A stretch of 58,054 nt of DNA, taken from assembly GCF_008632075.1 (NCBI RefSeq), contig NZ_VWVM01000022.1:1-58054 (forward strand), written 5' to 3'. The DNA comes from Candidatus Pantoea gossypiicola. Lineage in GTDB: Bacteria; Pseudomonadota; Gammaproteobacteria; Enterobacterales; Enterobacteriaceae. The translations under genes and the position numbers were made by a program. The notes below the pieces were generated by a model. It was not told where the DNA came from and searched no databases. It worked only from the letters and a program-made list of their open reading frames with translations. Each line of letters opens with the position of its first letter. Position 1 is the first letter of the stretch. Positions 44,779-53,957 of the stretch are shown here, piece by piece.

Positions 44779-46281
44779 TCATCGGCGACGGCCACCCAGC
44801 AGGCTGCCGAGCACCCCACGGATAATCTGATTGGTGATCTGGCGGGTGGCGCTTTTCGCCATGGTCTGCACCACGCCATCGTGTTTGCCGCCGCGCGGGC
44901 CGGTGTGACCGAACAGGATCTCTTTCAGACCGCCGAGAATGCCATTATCGACTGCGACAGCGTCGCCTTTGGCCGGTGGCGCACTCGCCTCATCGCTGGC
45001 GGCCTGGAAGCCTTTTTGCAGCTTTTCAAACGCCGATTCGCGATCGATTTCGGTGTCATATTTGCCATAGAGCGGCGAGTGGTTGATCAGGCCGTTACGC
45101 TCATCGCCGGTGACCGGACCCATGCGCGAGCCTGGGGCAATGACCATGGCGCGTTCCACCACCGACGGACTGCCTTTGGCATCCAGAAAGGAGATCAGCG
45201 CTTCGCCGGTGCCCAGCGCCTGAATCGCTTCCACGCTGTCAAACGCCGGGTTGGCGCGCAGCGTATCGGCGGCCGTTTTCACCGCTTTCTGATCTTTCGG
45301 CGTGAAGGCACGCAGGGCATGCTGGACGCGGTTGCCGAGCTGTCCCAGCACCCGGTCGGGAATATCTGCCGGGTTCTGAGTGACGAACCAGACGCCGACG
45401 CCTTTGGAACGGATCAGCCGCATCACCTGCTCGATTTTTTCCAGCAGGACGGCTGGCGCGTCAGTAAACAGCAGGTGCGCCTCATCAAAGAAAAACACCA
45501 GCTTTGGCTGATCGAGATCGCCCGCTTCCGGCAGATGCTCGTAAAGCTCTGACAGCAGCCACAGCAGGCTGGTGGCGTAGAGTTTTGGCATCTGGTAGAG
45601 CTTCTCGGCGGAGAGGATGTTGATGACGCCTTTACCGTTGCTGTCGACGCGCATCCAGTCGGCGATATCCAGCATCGGTTCGCCAAAGAAGTGTTCCGCA
45701 CCCTGTTGCTCCAGCGTCAGTAATCCGCGCTGGATCGCGCCCACCGAGGCGCTGTTGATATTGCCGTAGTGGGTCTGGAAGTTTTTGGCGTTGTCACCGA
45801 TGTATTGCGTCATGGCGCGCAGATCTTTGAAGTCCAGCAGCAGCAGACCCTGATCATCGGCGATGCGGAAAATAATCTGCAGCACGCCGCTCTGTACTTC
45901 ATTCAGATTCAGCAGGCGCGCCAGCAGCAGCGGACCGAGATCGGAAACGGTGGCGCGCACCGGATGGCCTTTCTCGCCGAAGATATCCCACAGCACCACC
46001 GGATTGCTCTGCGGCTGCCAGTCGGTGACGCCGATTTTCGCCAGCCTCTCCTGCAGCTTTTCGCTGGACTGGCCCGCCATCGCCACGCCGGTTAAATCGC
46101 CTTTAACATCAGCCATAAAGACCGGCACGCCAATGCTGGAGAACGATTCGGCCAGCTTCTGCAGCGTCACGGTTTTCCCGGTGCCGGTCGCACCGGTAAT
46201 TAAACCGTGACGGTTGGCCATTTGCGGTAACAGATGAAGTTCGACGTCTGGCGTACGGGCAATCAGTAGCGGGGAAGTCAT
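44779..46281 (-). CDS. yjgR: HerA-like P-loop ATPase YjgR (DUF853)
   Basis: 500 residues, same length as E. coli YjgR. Walker A is GATGTGKTVT near residue 30 and Walker B is LVFFFDEAHLL. DUF853 proteins resemble HerA/FtsK-type hexameric helicases. The biological role is unknown. E. coli yjgR likewise follows lptG. Confidence 0.92.
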   Translation of the reverse strand: MTSPLLIARTPDVELHLLPQMANRHGLITGATGTGKTVTLQKLAESFSSIGVPVFMADVKGDLTGVAMAGQSSEKLQERLAKIGVTDWQPQSNPVVLWDIFGEKGHPVRATVSDLGPLLLARLLNLNEVQSGVLQIIFRIADDQGLLLLDFKDLRAMTQYIGDNAKNFQTHYGNINSASVGAIQRGLLTLEQQGAEHFFGEPMLDIADWMRVDSNGKGVINILSAEKLYQMPKLYATSLLWLLSELYEHLPEAGDLDQPKLVFFFDEAHLLFTDAPAVLLEKIEQVMRLIRSKGVGVWFVTQNPADIPDRVLGQLGNRVQHALRAFTPKDQKAVKTAADTLRANPAFDSVEAIQALGTGEALISFLDAKGSPSVVERAMVIAPGSRMGPVTGDERNGLINHSPLYGKYDTEIDRESAFEKLQKGFQAASDEASAPPAKGDAVAVDNGILGGLKEILFGHTGPRGGKHDGVVQTMAKSATRQITNQIIRGVLGSLLGGRRR

Positions 46282-46357
46282 GGTTTTCCACTCTCAGTCA
46301 AAGGATTATGCCTGAAGGATAGCAAGCGGAGCATAGACAGGAGGAGAACAATTCGTC

Positions 46358-46390
46358 AAAAACGCGGCCGCTGCCCGCAGAGCAGCGGCC
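46358..46390 (-). terminator. Terminator of the solute-binding protein gene
   Basis: Minus strand: GGCCGCTGC, loop, GCAGCGGCC, GCG then TTTTT. Confidence 0.8.
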
Positions 46391-46402
46391 TGAAAGGCAG
46401 GA

Positions 46403-47980
46403 TTACTTCTGGACCTCTTCGAAATTGAGCAGGCTGACGCCGATGCCCTGCTGCAGATGACTGAGGTTGCTGCGCACCGCCACCTGGGTCGCGCCCTGTA
46501 AGAGTACGATAAACGGCGAATCCTGCTGGATGCGGGTTTGCAGCCCGGTATAGAGGCTACGGCGTTTAGCCGCATCGCTCTCTCCGGCGGCGGCGCGGGT
46601 CTGTGCACTCAGCGCCGGAATGGTCCAGCCGACACGCCATGCCAGGGTTTTGCCGCCGCCTGGCACGTTAGAAGCAAAGGTGCTGGCATTGGTGTTAGGG
46701 TCGATATAGTCCGCGCCCCAGTAAGTGAAGATTGCCTGGAAGTCGCGGCTGCGCATTTTGCTCCACAGCTCCGATTCCGCCACCGGCTGGATATCGAGCT
46801 GCACATCCGCTTTGGCAAAACTCGCCTGCAGCGCCTGCGCCACATCGATATAAGGCGGCTGGTTCACCACCGTCAGCGCGATGTGAGTGCCCGGTTTGAT
46901 GCCGCCTTTCTGCAGGATTTCCTGCGCCTTTTTCAGATCGTAATGGAACGGCGTGGTGTTCAGTGCACCATCGAAGCCATCCGGCAGGAAGCTCTGATGG
47001 ATGCGGTACTGACCTTTCAGCAGCTGATTTGCCAGGCTGTCATAGTCCACCAGCCAGCGTGCCGCCTGCCACAGGGCCGGATTTCCCAGTGCCGGTTGCT
47101 GTGCGCTCTGAGTGTTTAAGCCGATGTAATAAACCAGGCTGGACGGGAAGGCATCGACCCGCACATTTGCCTGTGTTTTCAGCGCGGCTATCTGGTCCGG
47201 ACCAAGCTGATAGGCGACATCCACATCACCCTGCTGGAGCAGCAGTCGGCGGCTGCCGGCATCGGCTACGCCCTTGAGCAATACCCGCTTCAGATGCGGC
47301 TTCTGCGTGCTGTAAGAGTTAGCTTCCAGCACCAGCGCTTGCAGCGGGACAAACTGTTTGATGGCATACGCCGCGCTGCCAGCCGAGCGCGTTTTCAGCC
47401 AGGCGTTGCCGTAATCGTTATTGCTGACGTGTTCCTGGGCCAGTTTACTGTCAACGATGGAGGCGACCGGCGCGGTCAGCAGGCGCAGCGCCAGATCGCT
47501 GCCAATTTCAGCGGGCCAGCGCAGCTCAAGCTGGTGGTCACTGATCACCGTGAACTGCTGATCGATATTTTCCGGCGTCCAGCCAAACTCCCCCAGGATA
47601 AAAGAGGGCGCTTTATTCAGCTTCACCGCGCGGGTTAAGGAGAAGACCACATCCTGCGCGGTCAGCGGATGACCGCTGGCGAAACGGGCCTGCGGGTTGA
47701 GGTCAAATACCAGGCTGCGCGGCGTTTTTCCGGCCTGCCAGCGTGTGGCGGCGAGTGGCGAGAGCTGCTGCGGGTTCTGATGATTCGGCTCCAGCAGCGT
47801 CTGGTAGATATTGCGCAGGCTGCTGTTACTGACGGTTTCAAAACTTTCCGCCGGATCGAAACTGATGATGCCATCGAGTGGCACGGCGACCACCAGCGTG
47901 TCGGCAGGCGTTGCGGCCTGTGCCGGGTGAATCAGTGCCAGTGCAGTCAATAAAGAGAGTGAGAGTAGCGTTTTGCGCAT
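46403..47980 (-). CDS. Periplasmic peptide-type ABC solute-binding protein (SBP family 5), orphan
   Basis: 525 residues. A signal peptide (MRKTLLSLSLLTALALIHPAQA) ends at an AxA site. Family 5 binding-protein blocks include FDPAESFETVSNSSLRNIYQTLLE, ARFASGHPLTAQDVVFSLTR and TYWGADYIDPN. Such proteins deliver oligopeptides or similar ligands to a DppBCDF-type transporter. No permease or ATPase gene is adjacent, so it either serves a remote transporter or works alone. The ligand is unknown. It has its own terminator. Confidence 0.85.
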   Translation of the reverse strand: MRKTLLSLSLLTALALIHPAQAATPADTLVVAVPLDGIISFDPAESFETVSNSSLRNIYQTLLEPNHQNPQQLSPLAATRWQAGKTPRSLVFDLNPQARFASGHPLTAQDVVFSLTRAVKLNKAPSFILGEFGWTPENIDQQFTVISDHQLELRWPAEIGSDLALRLLTAPVASIVDSKLAQEHVSNNDYGNAWLKTRSAGSAAYAIKQFVPLQALVLEANSYSTQKPHLKRVLLKGVADAGSRRLLLQQGDVDVAYQLGPDQIAALKTQANVRVDAFPSSLVYYIGLNTQSAQQPALGNPALWQAARWLVDYDSLANQLLKGQYRIHQSFLPDGFDGALNTTPFHYDLKKAQEILQKGGIKPGTHIALTVVNQPPYIDVAQALQASFAKADVQLDIQPVAESELWSKMRSRDFQAIFTYWGADYIDPNTNASTFASNVPGGGKTLAWRVGWTIPALSAQTRAAAGESDAAKRRSLYTGLQTRIQQDSPFIVLLQGATQVAVRSNLSHLQQGIGVSLLNFEEVQK

Positions 47981-48668
47981 CGAGAGTTATCCTGAGTCGT
48001 TGATCACTCTACTTTATCGGGTGCCGGATAATCTCAAAATGCCGCTTTGTTATGAGCTTTGCACAATTACTTGCTTAGTTATTCAGGCAAAAACACAAAT
48101 TAAGATAATGTCCGTCTGTCATTATTTCAGCGTCATTTTACAGCAGGCGAAATAAAGCAGGATTTACTCAGGCGATCACAATTTGCGCACTGTCTGATTG
48201 TATGGCCATCAGAGTCACTATAGTGTTAACGATGAGAATGATTCTCTTGTATGGAAGTATGATATTTTTTTATCGGTTATTCGGCGTGATGATGACGGGA
48301 GGAAAATAATATCCGTGGCTTCTGCGTCAAAAAGGCTAAATACCCGATGTTTATGCGGTTTCATACGCAATTTCCTCGCTGTAAATCTTTTACCTATCCG
48401 TAACCCTTCCGCAACACCATGATAAACTTTCACTGCGACACATTTTAAATTCAATTTTTACATTCAGACATGGTTATATCCCTAATATTGCCAGGCTATT
48501 AACCGATATGTTCCGTTAGTCACCGAACCATAATTCTACCTGCCTTCTCTGTTCTGCCATTGTCTGTGCTGTGCGCGTTTATCTCTGCGGAGAGTTTCCT
48601 GCCTGCACCCGGCCTTTCAGCGTCATAACACAGTAAGCGGGTATTTAGCAGATGAGAGTCGTGCGGAT
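47981..48668. other. Long non-coding spacer
   Basis: About 690 bases without a convincing gene, more AT-rich than the flanks. Several short overlapping frames lack good ribosome sites or similarity. It must hold the promoters of the solute-binding gene (leftward) and the dehydrogenase operon (rightward), and it contains a Fur-like site at 48233-48247. Confidence 0.6.
48233..48247. promoter_or_regulatory. Fur-box-like site
   Basis: TGAGAATGATTCTCT matches the 7-1-7 Fur motif TGATAATnATTATCA at 11 of 14 defined positions. A TATAGT -10-like hexamer precedes it by a few bases. It is over 400 bases from the dehydrogenase operon and 250 from the solute-binding gene, so the regulated transcript is unclear. 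Confidence 0.5.
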
Positions 48669-49397
48669 ATGCTTTTAGAAAAACCCACCACCAGGCGTAA
48701 ATTTTTGCTCGGTTCACTGCTGGCGTTGCCATTAAGTGAGCTGGTCCTGAAAGGCATGACTGCGGCACAGGCTGCAGAGATGGCCGCACCCGAGTTAGCC
48801 GATTACAAACCGATCTTTTTTAGTGCCGACGAATGGCAGTTCATTCTGGCCGCCACCGACCGTTTGATTCCGGCGGGCGGCAAAGGTAAAGCGCCGGGCG
48901 CGCTGGAAACCAACGTGCCGATCTTTATCGATCAGCAGCTGCACAGCGAAGCGTTTGGCAGCGAAATCTATATGCAGGGGCCTTTCAACACGAAAGCACC
49001 CGCCACGATGGGTTATCAGATCCCGTTCCGTCCCCAGCAGATGTATCAGACCGGTATCCGGCTGATCAATCAGTGGTCGCAGAACACGCACCAGAAAGCG
49101 TTTCATGCGCTGACGCTGGAAGAGAAAGATGCGGTGCTGACCCAGGTCAACAAAAACGAGATCGACTTTGCCGCGCTGGGTGAAGCCGATCTTAAACCTT
49201 CCCATTTCTTCAGCCAGCTGCTTTCCGATACTAAGCATGGCTACCTGGCCGACCCGATGTACGGCGGTAATAAAGGCATGAAAGCCTGGATCGCCATCGG
49301 ATTCCCGGGCGCGCGTGCCAGCTTCACCGAATGGGTGAAACAGCACAACGTTCCTTATCCGCTCGGCCCCGTCAGCATCAAAGGTGAACGCGCATAA
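48669..49397 (+). CDS. Gluconate 2-dehydrogenase-type gamma subunit (Tat signal)
   Basis: 242 residues of the gluconate-2-dehydrogenase subunit 3 family. The twin-arginine signal TTRRKFLLGS at residues 7-16 is followed by a hydrophobic stretch and AQA cleavage site. The small subunit has no cofactor motif; it is thought to carry the folded FAD subunit through the Tat pore. First gene of a three-gene operon, followed after 30 bases by the FAD subunit. Erwiniaceae and acetic acid bacteria use such complexes to oxidise gluconate or 2-ketogluconate in the periplasm. Confidence 0.88.
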   Translation: MLLEKPTTRRKFLLGSLLALPLSELVLKGMTAAQAAEMAAPELADYKPIFFSADEWQFILAATDRLIPAGGKGKAPGALETNVPIFIDQQLHSEAFGSEIYMQGPFNTKAPATMGYQIPFRPQQMYQTGIRLINQWSQNTHQKAFHALTLEEKDAVLTQVNKNEIDFAALGEADLKPSHFFSQLLSDTKHGYLADPMYGGNKGMKAWIAIGFPGARASFTEWVKQHNVPYPLGPVSIKGERA

Positions 49398-49427
49398 GCG
49401 CTTCCACATCAGGTAAACAGGATTATC

Positions 49428-51197
49428 ATGGCACAGGTTACTAAAAAAGAAGTCGACGTCGTGGTCTGCGGCCTCGGCTGGGCAGGCTCGCTGATGAGCA
49501 TCGAGCTGGCACTGGCAGGTCTGGACGTGCGCGCCCTGGAGCGCGGCGGCGATCGCGATTATGACGAGTTCGCCTACCCGAAACCGGCGGATGAATACGC
49601 CTATGCGGTGCGCAACAAAGTGTTTGCCACACCCGCCGAAGTGGCGGTCACCGTGCGCTACAACAGCAGCCAGACGGCATTGCCAACCCGTAAATGGGGC
49701 GCGTTTGCACCAGGCACTGGCGTAGGCGGTTCCGGCCTGCACTGGACGGCGGTATTGATCCGTCCGACGCCGACCGATATCAAACTCAAAACCTACGTTG
49801 ACGAGGCTTACAAGCCGGGCATTCTGCAGGAAGATATGCGGGTGATGGACTTTCCGTTTAGCTGGGAAGAGATCGAGCCCTATTTTTACAAATTTGAACT
49901 GATTTGCGGCCAGTCGGGTAACACCGGCAACCTGCGCGGCAAAATCCTGGAAGGCGGCGACCCGTTTGAAGGCCCGCGTTCCGAGCCTTATCCGCTGCCC
50001 GCGCTGGATGACACGCTGAACAACGTGATGTTCAAAGAGGTGGCGACCAAACTCGGTTACCACCCGTTCCCGAACCCGTCAGCATGTGTATCGCGTGCGT
50101 GGAAAAACCCGTACGGCAACCAGATCGCACCGTGCAACTACTGCGGCTACTGCAGTAAATATCCGTGCCTGAACTACTCCAAAGCGTCGCCGCAGACGGC
50201 GGTGATGGATTCGCTGAAGCGGATGCCGAACTTCTCGTATGAAGTGAATGCGGAAGTGATTAAGGTCGTGCTGAACGATGATAAGAAAACCGCCAAAGGC
50301 GTAATCTACATCGATGCGCAGGGCAATGAGTGCTTCCAGCCCGCGAAAATCGTGGTACTGAGCAGCTTCCAGCTCTACAACGTGCGCCTGATGCTGCTTT
50401 CCGGCATCGGCAAACCTTACAACCCGATTACCGAAGAGGGCGTGGTAGGCCGTAACTACGCGTTCCTGTCGAACGGCGGCGCAACGCTGTTCTTCAAAGA
50501 TAAAAACTTTAATCCGTATGCGACTGCGGGCGCGACCGGCCAGATGTTTAACGATATCTCGCCAGGCAACTTCGACGGCCCTTCACTCGGCTTCCTGGGC
50601 GGCGCGAAGATCCACAGCTCACAGGCAACCGGCACGCCGATCAGCACCGCGCTGCCAAAAGGCACCCCGACCTGGGGCATGGGTTACAAGGAAGGGCTGG
50701 AGGAGTGGTACGGCCATTCGATGAAGATCAGCATCACCACCACCTGCCAGTCTTATCGCGACATCTATCTGGATCTCGATCCGAACTACAACGATCACCG
50801 TGGCCTGCCACTGCTGCGTATGACGTTTAACTGGAAAGAGAACGAGCTGAAGCTGCAGCAGCATCTGAAAGGCATCGTCGGCAACATCGCCAAAGAGCTG
50901 AACCCGGACAGCATGAGCATGAGCTTCCTGCCGATGGGCGCGGACTTCGATATCACCAAATATGTCTCTACGCACAACGTGGGCGGCGCGGTAATGGGCG
51001 ATAACCCGAAAACCTCGGCGCTGAACAAGTATCTGCAGAGCTGGGATGTGCATAACGTCTTTGTGCCCGGCGGCAACGCCTTCCCGCAGAACTTCCAGGC
51101 GAACCCGACCGATACCATCGGTGCGATTACTCTGATGGCGGCGCAGGCGATCAAAGATCACTACCTGAAAAATCCCGGCCCACTGGTACAGGCATAA
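49428..51197 (+). CDS. Membrane gluconate/2-ketogluconate dehydrogenase FAD subunit (GMC family)
   Basis: 589 residues. The FAD-binding motif is VVVCGLGWAGSL (11-22). THNVGG carries the catalytic His (H516), and PGGNAFPQNFQANPTDTIGA is the C-terminal GMC block. A cysteine group at C236, C239, C242 and C247 (with C220 nearby) is where related FAD dehydrogenases bind a [3Fe-4S] cluster that passes electrons to the cytochrome. No own signal peptide, so it must be exported with the Tat-bearing gamma subunit. Substrate cannot be fixed between gluconate and 2-ketogluconate. CAGGA lies upstream of the ATG. Confidence 0.88.
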   Translation: MAQVTKKEVDVVVCGLGWAGSLMSIELALAGLDVRALERGGDRDYDEFAYPKPADEYAYAVRNKVFATPAEVAVTVRYNSSQTALPTRKWGAFAPGTGVGGSGLHWTAVLIRPTPTDIKLKTYVDEAYKPGILQEDMRVMDFPFSWEEIEPYFYKFELICGQSGNTGNLRGKILEGGDPFEGPRSEPYPLPALDDTLNNVMFKEVATKLGYHPFPNPSACVSRAWKNPYGNQIAPCNYCGYCSKYPCLNYSKASPQTAVMDSLKRMPNFSYEVNAEVIKVVLNDDKKTAKGVIYIDAQGNECFQPAKIVVLSSFQLYNVRLMLLSGIGKPYNPITEEGVVGRNYAFLSNGGATLFFKDKNFNPYATAGATGQMFNDISPGNFDGPSLGFLGGAKIHSSQATGTPISTALPKGTPTWGMGYKEGLEEWYGHSMKISITTTCQSYRDIYLDLDPNYNDHRGLPLLRMTFNWKENELKLQQHLKGIVGNIAKELNPDSMSMSFLPMGADFDITKYVSTHNVGGAVMGDNPKTSALNKYLQSWDVHNVFVPGGNAFPQNFQANPTDTIGAITLMAAQAIKDHYLKNPGPLVQA

Positions 51198-51201
51198 GCG
51201 C

Positions 51202-52464
51202 ATGAATAAGCTGAAACTGAAGTCTTTTATTTTTGCTAACGCGGTGCTGCTGGCCAGCGGATTTGCGCTGCCGGTTCACGCCGAAGATGAAGCGCAACTG
51301 ATTAAGCAGGGCGAGTATCTCTCGCGGTTGGGCGACTGTATGGCGTGCCACTCGCTGCCCGGCAAACCGGCCTATTCGGGTGGACTGGCGATTGAGTCGA
51401 ACCTCGGCACCATCTTCTCCACCAACATCACGCCGGACAAGCAGTATGGTATCGGCAACTACAGCGAGCAGCAGTTCTCTGATGCGGTGCGCAAGGGTGT
51501 ATTACCGGACGGATCGCATCTCTATCCGGCGATGCCATATCCTGACTACGCCAAAATCAGCGATGCCGATATCCACGCGCTCTACGTCTACTTCATGAAA
51601 GGCGTGCAGCCGAGCGCAGAACAGCCACCGGAAACCGATCTGAGCTTCCCGTTCAGCCAGCGCTGGGGCATGCGGTTCTGGAACTGGGCGTTCGCGTCCG
51701 ATAAGCCGTTCCAGCCGATTGGCGGTGCATCAGCCGAAGTTAACCGCGGTGCCTATATCGTGGAGAGTCTGGGTCACTGCGGCAGCTGTCATACGCCGCG
51801 TGGTCTGGGCATGAACGAGAAAGCGCTGGATAGCGGTGACGATAAATTCCTGGCGGGCGGCAGCCTGAATAACTGGGATGTGCCGTCACTGCGTGGTCTG
51901 CCACACTGGAGCGAGCAGGAAGTCATCGATTACCTGCAGACCGGCCGTAACGATAAAGCGGCAGTAGGCGGCGAGATGACCTCGGTGGTGGAGCACAGCA
52001 GCTCACACATGACCGATGCCGATCTCAAAGCTATCGCGGCCTACCTGAAGTTCCTGGGCGGCAATCCGCCATTGCAGGCCTTTAACGTGCAGGCGCAGCA
52101 GGCAACGGAAGCGAAACTCACCGTCGCGAAGAACCTCAGCGAAGGCGAGCGTCTCTATCTGGATAACTGTGGTGCCTGTCACTTCGTGACCGGCAAAGGC
52201 GCACCGGGGATCTTCCCGGAGTTGGATCAGGCGACGATCGTCAATGCCAAAGATCCAACCGGCTTGATTCACACCATCCTGGCGGGCGCACAGCAGCCTT
52301 CCACCGCGAAAGCCCCGTCGAAACTGGCGATGCCGGGCTTTGCCCAGCGTCTGAGTGATGATGAAGTCGCGCAGCTGGCGACCTTTATTCGTCAGGGCTG
52401 GAGCAATACCGCGCCTGCGGTGAGCAAAGATCAGGTTGCTGAAGTGCGTAAAACGCTGAAGTAA
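51202..52464 (+). CDS. Tri-haem cytochrome c subunit of the GMC dehydrogenase
   Basis: 420 residues. A Sec signal peptide ends near residue 27 (VHA). Three haem c sites: CMACH (46-50), CGSCH (193-197) and CGACH (323-327). It takes electrons from the FAD subunit and passes them to ubiquinone in the inner membrane, making the sugar-acid dehydrogenase part of the respiratory chain. Four bases after the FAD subunit. A TTTCCCCTCT...AGAGGGGAAA hairpin (52471-52500) follows. Confidence 0.92.
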   Translation: MNKLKLKSFIFANAVLLASGFALPVHAEDEAQLIKQGEYLSRLGDCMACHSLPGKPAYSGGLAIESNLGTIFSTNITPDKQYGIGNYSEQQFSDAVRKGVLPDGSHLYPAMPYPDYAKISDADIHALYVYFMKGVQPSAEQPPETDLSFPFSQRWGMRFWNWAFASDKPFQPIGGASAEVNRGAYIVESLGHCGSCHTPRGLGMNEKALDSGDDKFLAGGSLNNWDVPSLRGLPHWSEQEVIDYLQTGRNDKAAVGGEMTSVVEHSSSHMTDADLKAIAAYLKFLGGNPPLQAFNVQAQQATEAKLTVAKNLSEGERLYLDNCGACHFVTGKGAPGIFPELDQATIVNAKDPTGLIHTILAGAQQPSTAKAPSKLAMPGFAQRLSDDEVAQLATFIRQGWSNTAPAVSKDQVAEVRKTLK

Positions 52465-52470
52465 TCGCGC

Positions 52471-52500
52471 TTTCCCCTCTGCCTGTCCGGAGAGGGGAAA
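52471..52500. terminator. Hairpin between the dehydrogenase operon and marC
   Basis: TTTCCCCTCT pairs with AGAGGGGAAA around a ten-base loop. It separates two convergent genes. No separate T tract, so strength is uncertain. Confidence 0.55.
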
Positions 52501-52507
52501 ACCCGGA

Positions 52508-53176
52508 TTAGTGAAAGGTGCGCACCACTTCCAGTACGCCGTTAATGATAAACTGCACGCCCATACAGACCAGCAAAAATCCCATCAGGCGTGAAATCGC
52601 CTCAATACCGCTTTTGCCCACCAGCTTCATGATGGCCCCCGAACTGCGCAGCGAGATCCACAGGATCAGGCTCACCAGCAGGAAGGTCAGCACCGGCGCA
52701 ACACTGATCACCCAGGCGGGAAAATCGACGCCACTTCTCACCGTTGAGGCAGAGGAGATGATCATCGCAATGGTTCCCGGTCCCGCCGTGCTTGGCATCG
52801 CCAGCGGCACAAAGGCGATATTCACCGGCTCTTTGGCCCCATCCAGCTCATCCAGTTTATGTTTCGCTTCGACCGAATGACCTGCGGGCTTCGCCGGAAA
52901 CAGCATCCGGAAGCCGATAAAGGCGACAATCAGACCGCCCGCCATACGCAGACCCGGTATAGAGATACCGAAGGTGTTCAGCACTGCGCTGCCCGCGTAC
53001 CACGCCACCATCATGATGGCGAAAACGTAGATGGAAGCCTGGCGCGCCTGACGGTTGCGCTCCTGGAAGTTCATGTCACCCGCCAGCCCTAAAAACAGCG
53101 CCACGGTGGTGAGCGGATTCGCGAGCGGCAGAATGACGACCAGCCCCAGGCCGACCGCTTTAATCAGCTCCAGCAT
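52508..53176 (-). CDS. marC: MarC-family inner-membrane protein
   Basis: 222 residues, six predicted transmembrane helices, strongly like E. coli MarC (GLGLVVILPLANPLTTVALFLGLAGDMN and MPSTAGPGTIAMIISSASTV). Despite its name, MarC is not a drug pump in tests; its role is unknown. The marRAB genes that accompany it in E. coli are not here. Confidence 0.9.
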   Translation of the reverse strand: MLELIKAVGLGLVVILPLANPLTTVALFLGLAGDMNFQERNRQARQASIYVFAIMMVAWYAGSAVLNTFGISIPGLRMAGGLIVAFIGFRMLFPAKPAGHSVEAKHKLDELDGAKEPVNIAFVPLAMPSTAGPGTIAMIISSASTVRSGVDFPAWVISVAPVLTFLLVSLILWISLRSSGAIMKLVGKSGIEAISRLMGFLLVCMGVQFIINGVLEVVRTFH

Positions 53177-53191
53177 GTCCGATCTCCCTGG

Positions 53192-53827
53192 TTAGTGTTT
53201 CGGGCGCTCCAGCGCCTCAAGCAGCTCCGGGAAGAAGTCCTGCAGGATTTCGGGCGTCATCAGTTCGGGATACTGCATAAGATGTTCGCGGATACGCTCA
53301 TTGACGTCCGGCATCAGACGCTGGGCCGCGGCGCTGGCGGTGATTTTGTGCTTCTTCATGGCGCGCAGCAGATCGCCTGGCAGCGCGTCTTCGTCATCGC
53401 CGTCGTCGACCATCTCCAGCGCATCCAGCTCGTCGAACATCTCCATCAGCGCTTCGGTCTGCGGCGTGCGCGACTCATATTCACGCGGATGTTCATCTTC
53501 CAGGAAGCGCAGCATGGCGCGCATCGGCGTGCCGTCTGGCGTGGAAGGCGGTTCAGCGGCGAACCAGCTCAGCAGCTGGTGCATGGTGACCTGATGGACA
53601 CGATAGCCGCTGTCGACCAGCTCATCGGCCAGCAGTTCGGCGGTTTCATTTTCAATCAGGCAGATGTGGGTGCGTTTGGGTTCGTACTGCTCCAGCCACT
53701 GGTAGATCTCTTCAATCACGCCATCGTCATACTCGAATTTTTTGCTGAGATAGCTGCCGTCCTGTTCATGAACGCAGGCCTGAATCTGATCGGGGTCGAA
53801 GTAAAGTGCGATGTTGATGCCTTTCAT
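53192..53827 (-). CDS. Unrecognised acidic protein with an IS110-like N-terminal pattern
   Basis: 211 residues, no family recognised with certainty. The N-terminal 90 residues alternate strands and helices and carry D11 and E59, then TMHQLLSWFA, a layout reminiscent of the RuvC-like DEDD domain of IS110 transposases. The later pair of Asp is not clearly kept (D98 only). The centre is very acidic (VDDGDDEDALPGD), and the end is helical. It lies 15 bases upstream of marC on the same strand, so marC may be co-transcribed. No transposase C-terminal domain is present. It could be a domesticated relative or an unrelated protein. Confidence 0.7.
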   Translation of the reverse strand: MKGINIALYFDPDQIQACVHEQDGSYLSKKFEYDDGVIEEIYQWLEQYEPKRTHICLIENETAELLADELVDSGYRVHQVTMHQLLSWFAAEPPSTPDGTPMRAMLRFLEDEHPREYESRTPQTEALMEMFDELDALEMVDDGDDEDALPGDLLRAMKKHKITASAAAQRLMPDVNERIREHLMQYPELMTPEILQDFFPELLEALERPKH

Positions 53828-53920
53828 GCGTGCTGTCCTGTAGAAACCAAAACAACACTATAGCGCTCAACCCCAGGTTAAGGGAATGTCAGGCATCACA
53901 GCAAAGCGGGGTTTAACGCT

Positions 53921-53957
53921 CCCCTCAGAGAAGAGAGGGGAGAGAAGAGAAGAGGGG
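53921..53957 (-). terminator. Hairpin and 31-base purine run after yjjA
   Basis: CCCCTC pairs with GAGGGG around an eight-base purine loop, just past the yjjA stop codon on the minus strand. The surrounding plus-strand bases 53927-53957 are purines only. It probably ends yjjA, but the T tract is missing. Confidence 0.35.

Noticed and set aside
48198..48422. 74-codon frame after the Fur-like site
   Set aside because: Its start has no ribosome site and an overlapping opposite-strand frame is equally long; a GTG inside (with GGGAGG 12 bases away) is also badly spaced.
48795..50063. 422-codon minus-strand frame opposite the gluconate dehydrogenase genes
   Set aside because: It covers parts of two convincing genes on the other strand and has no domain.
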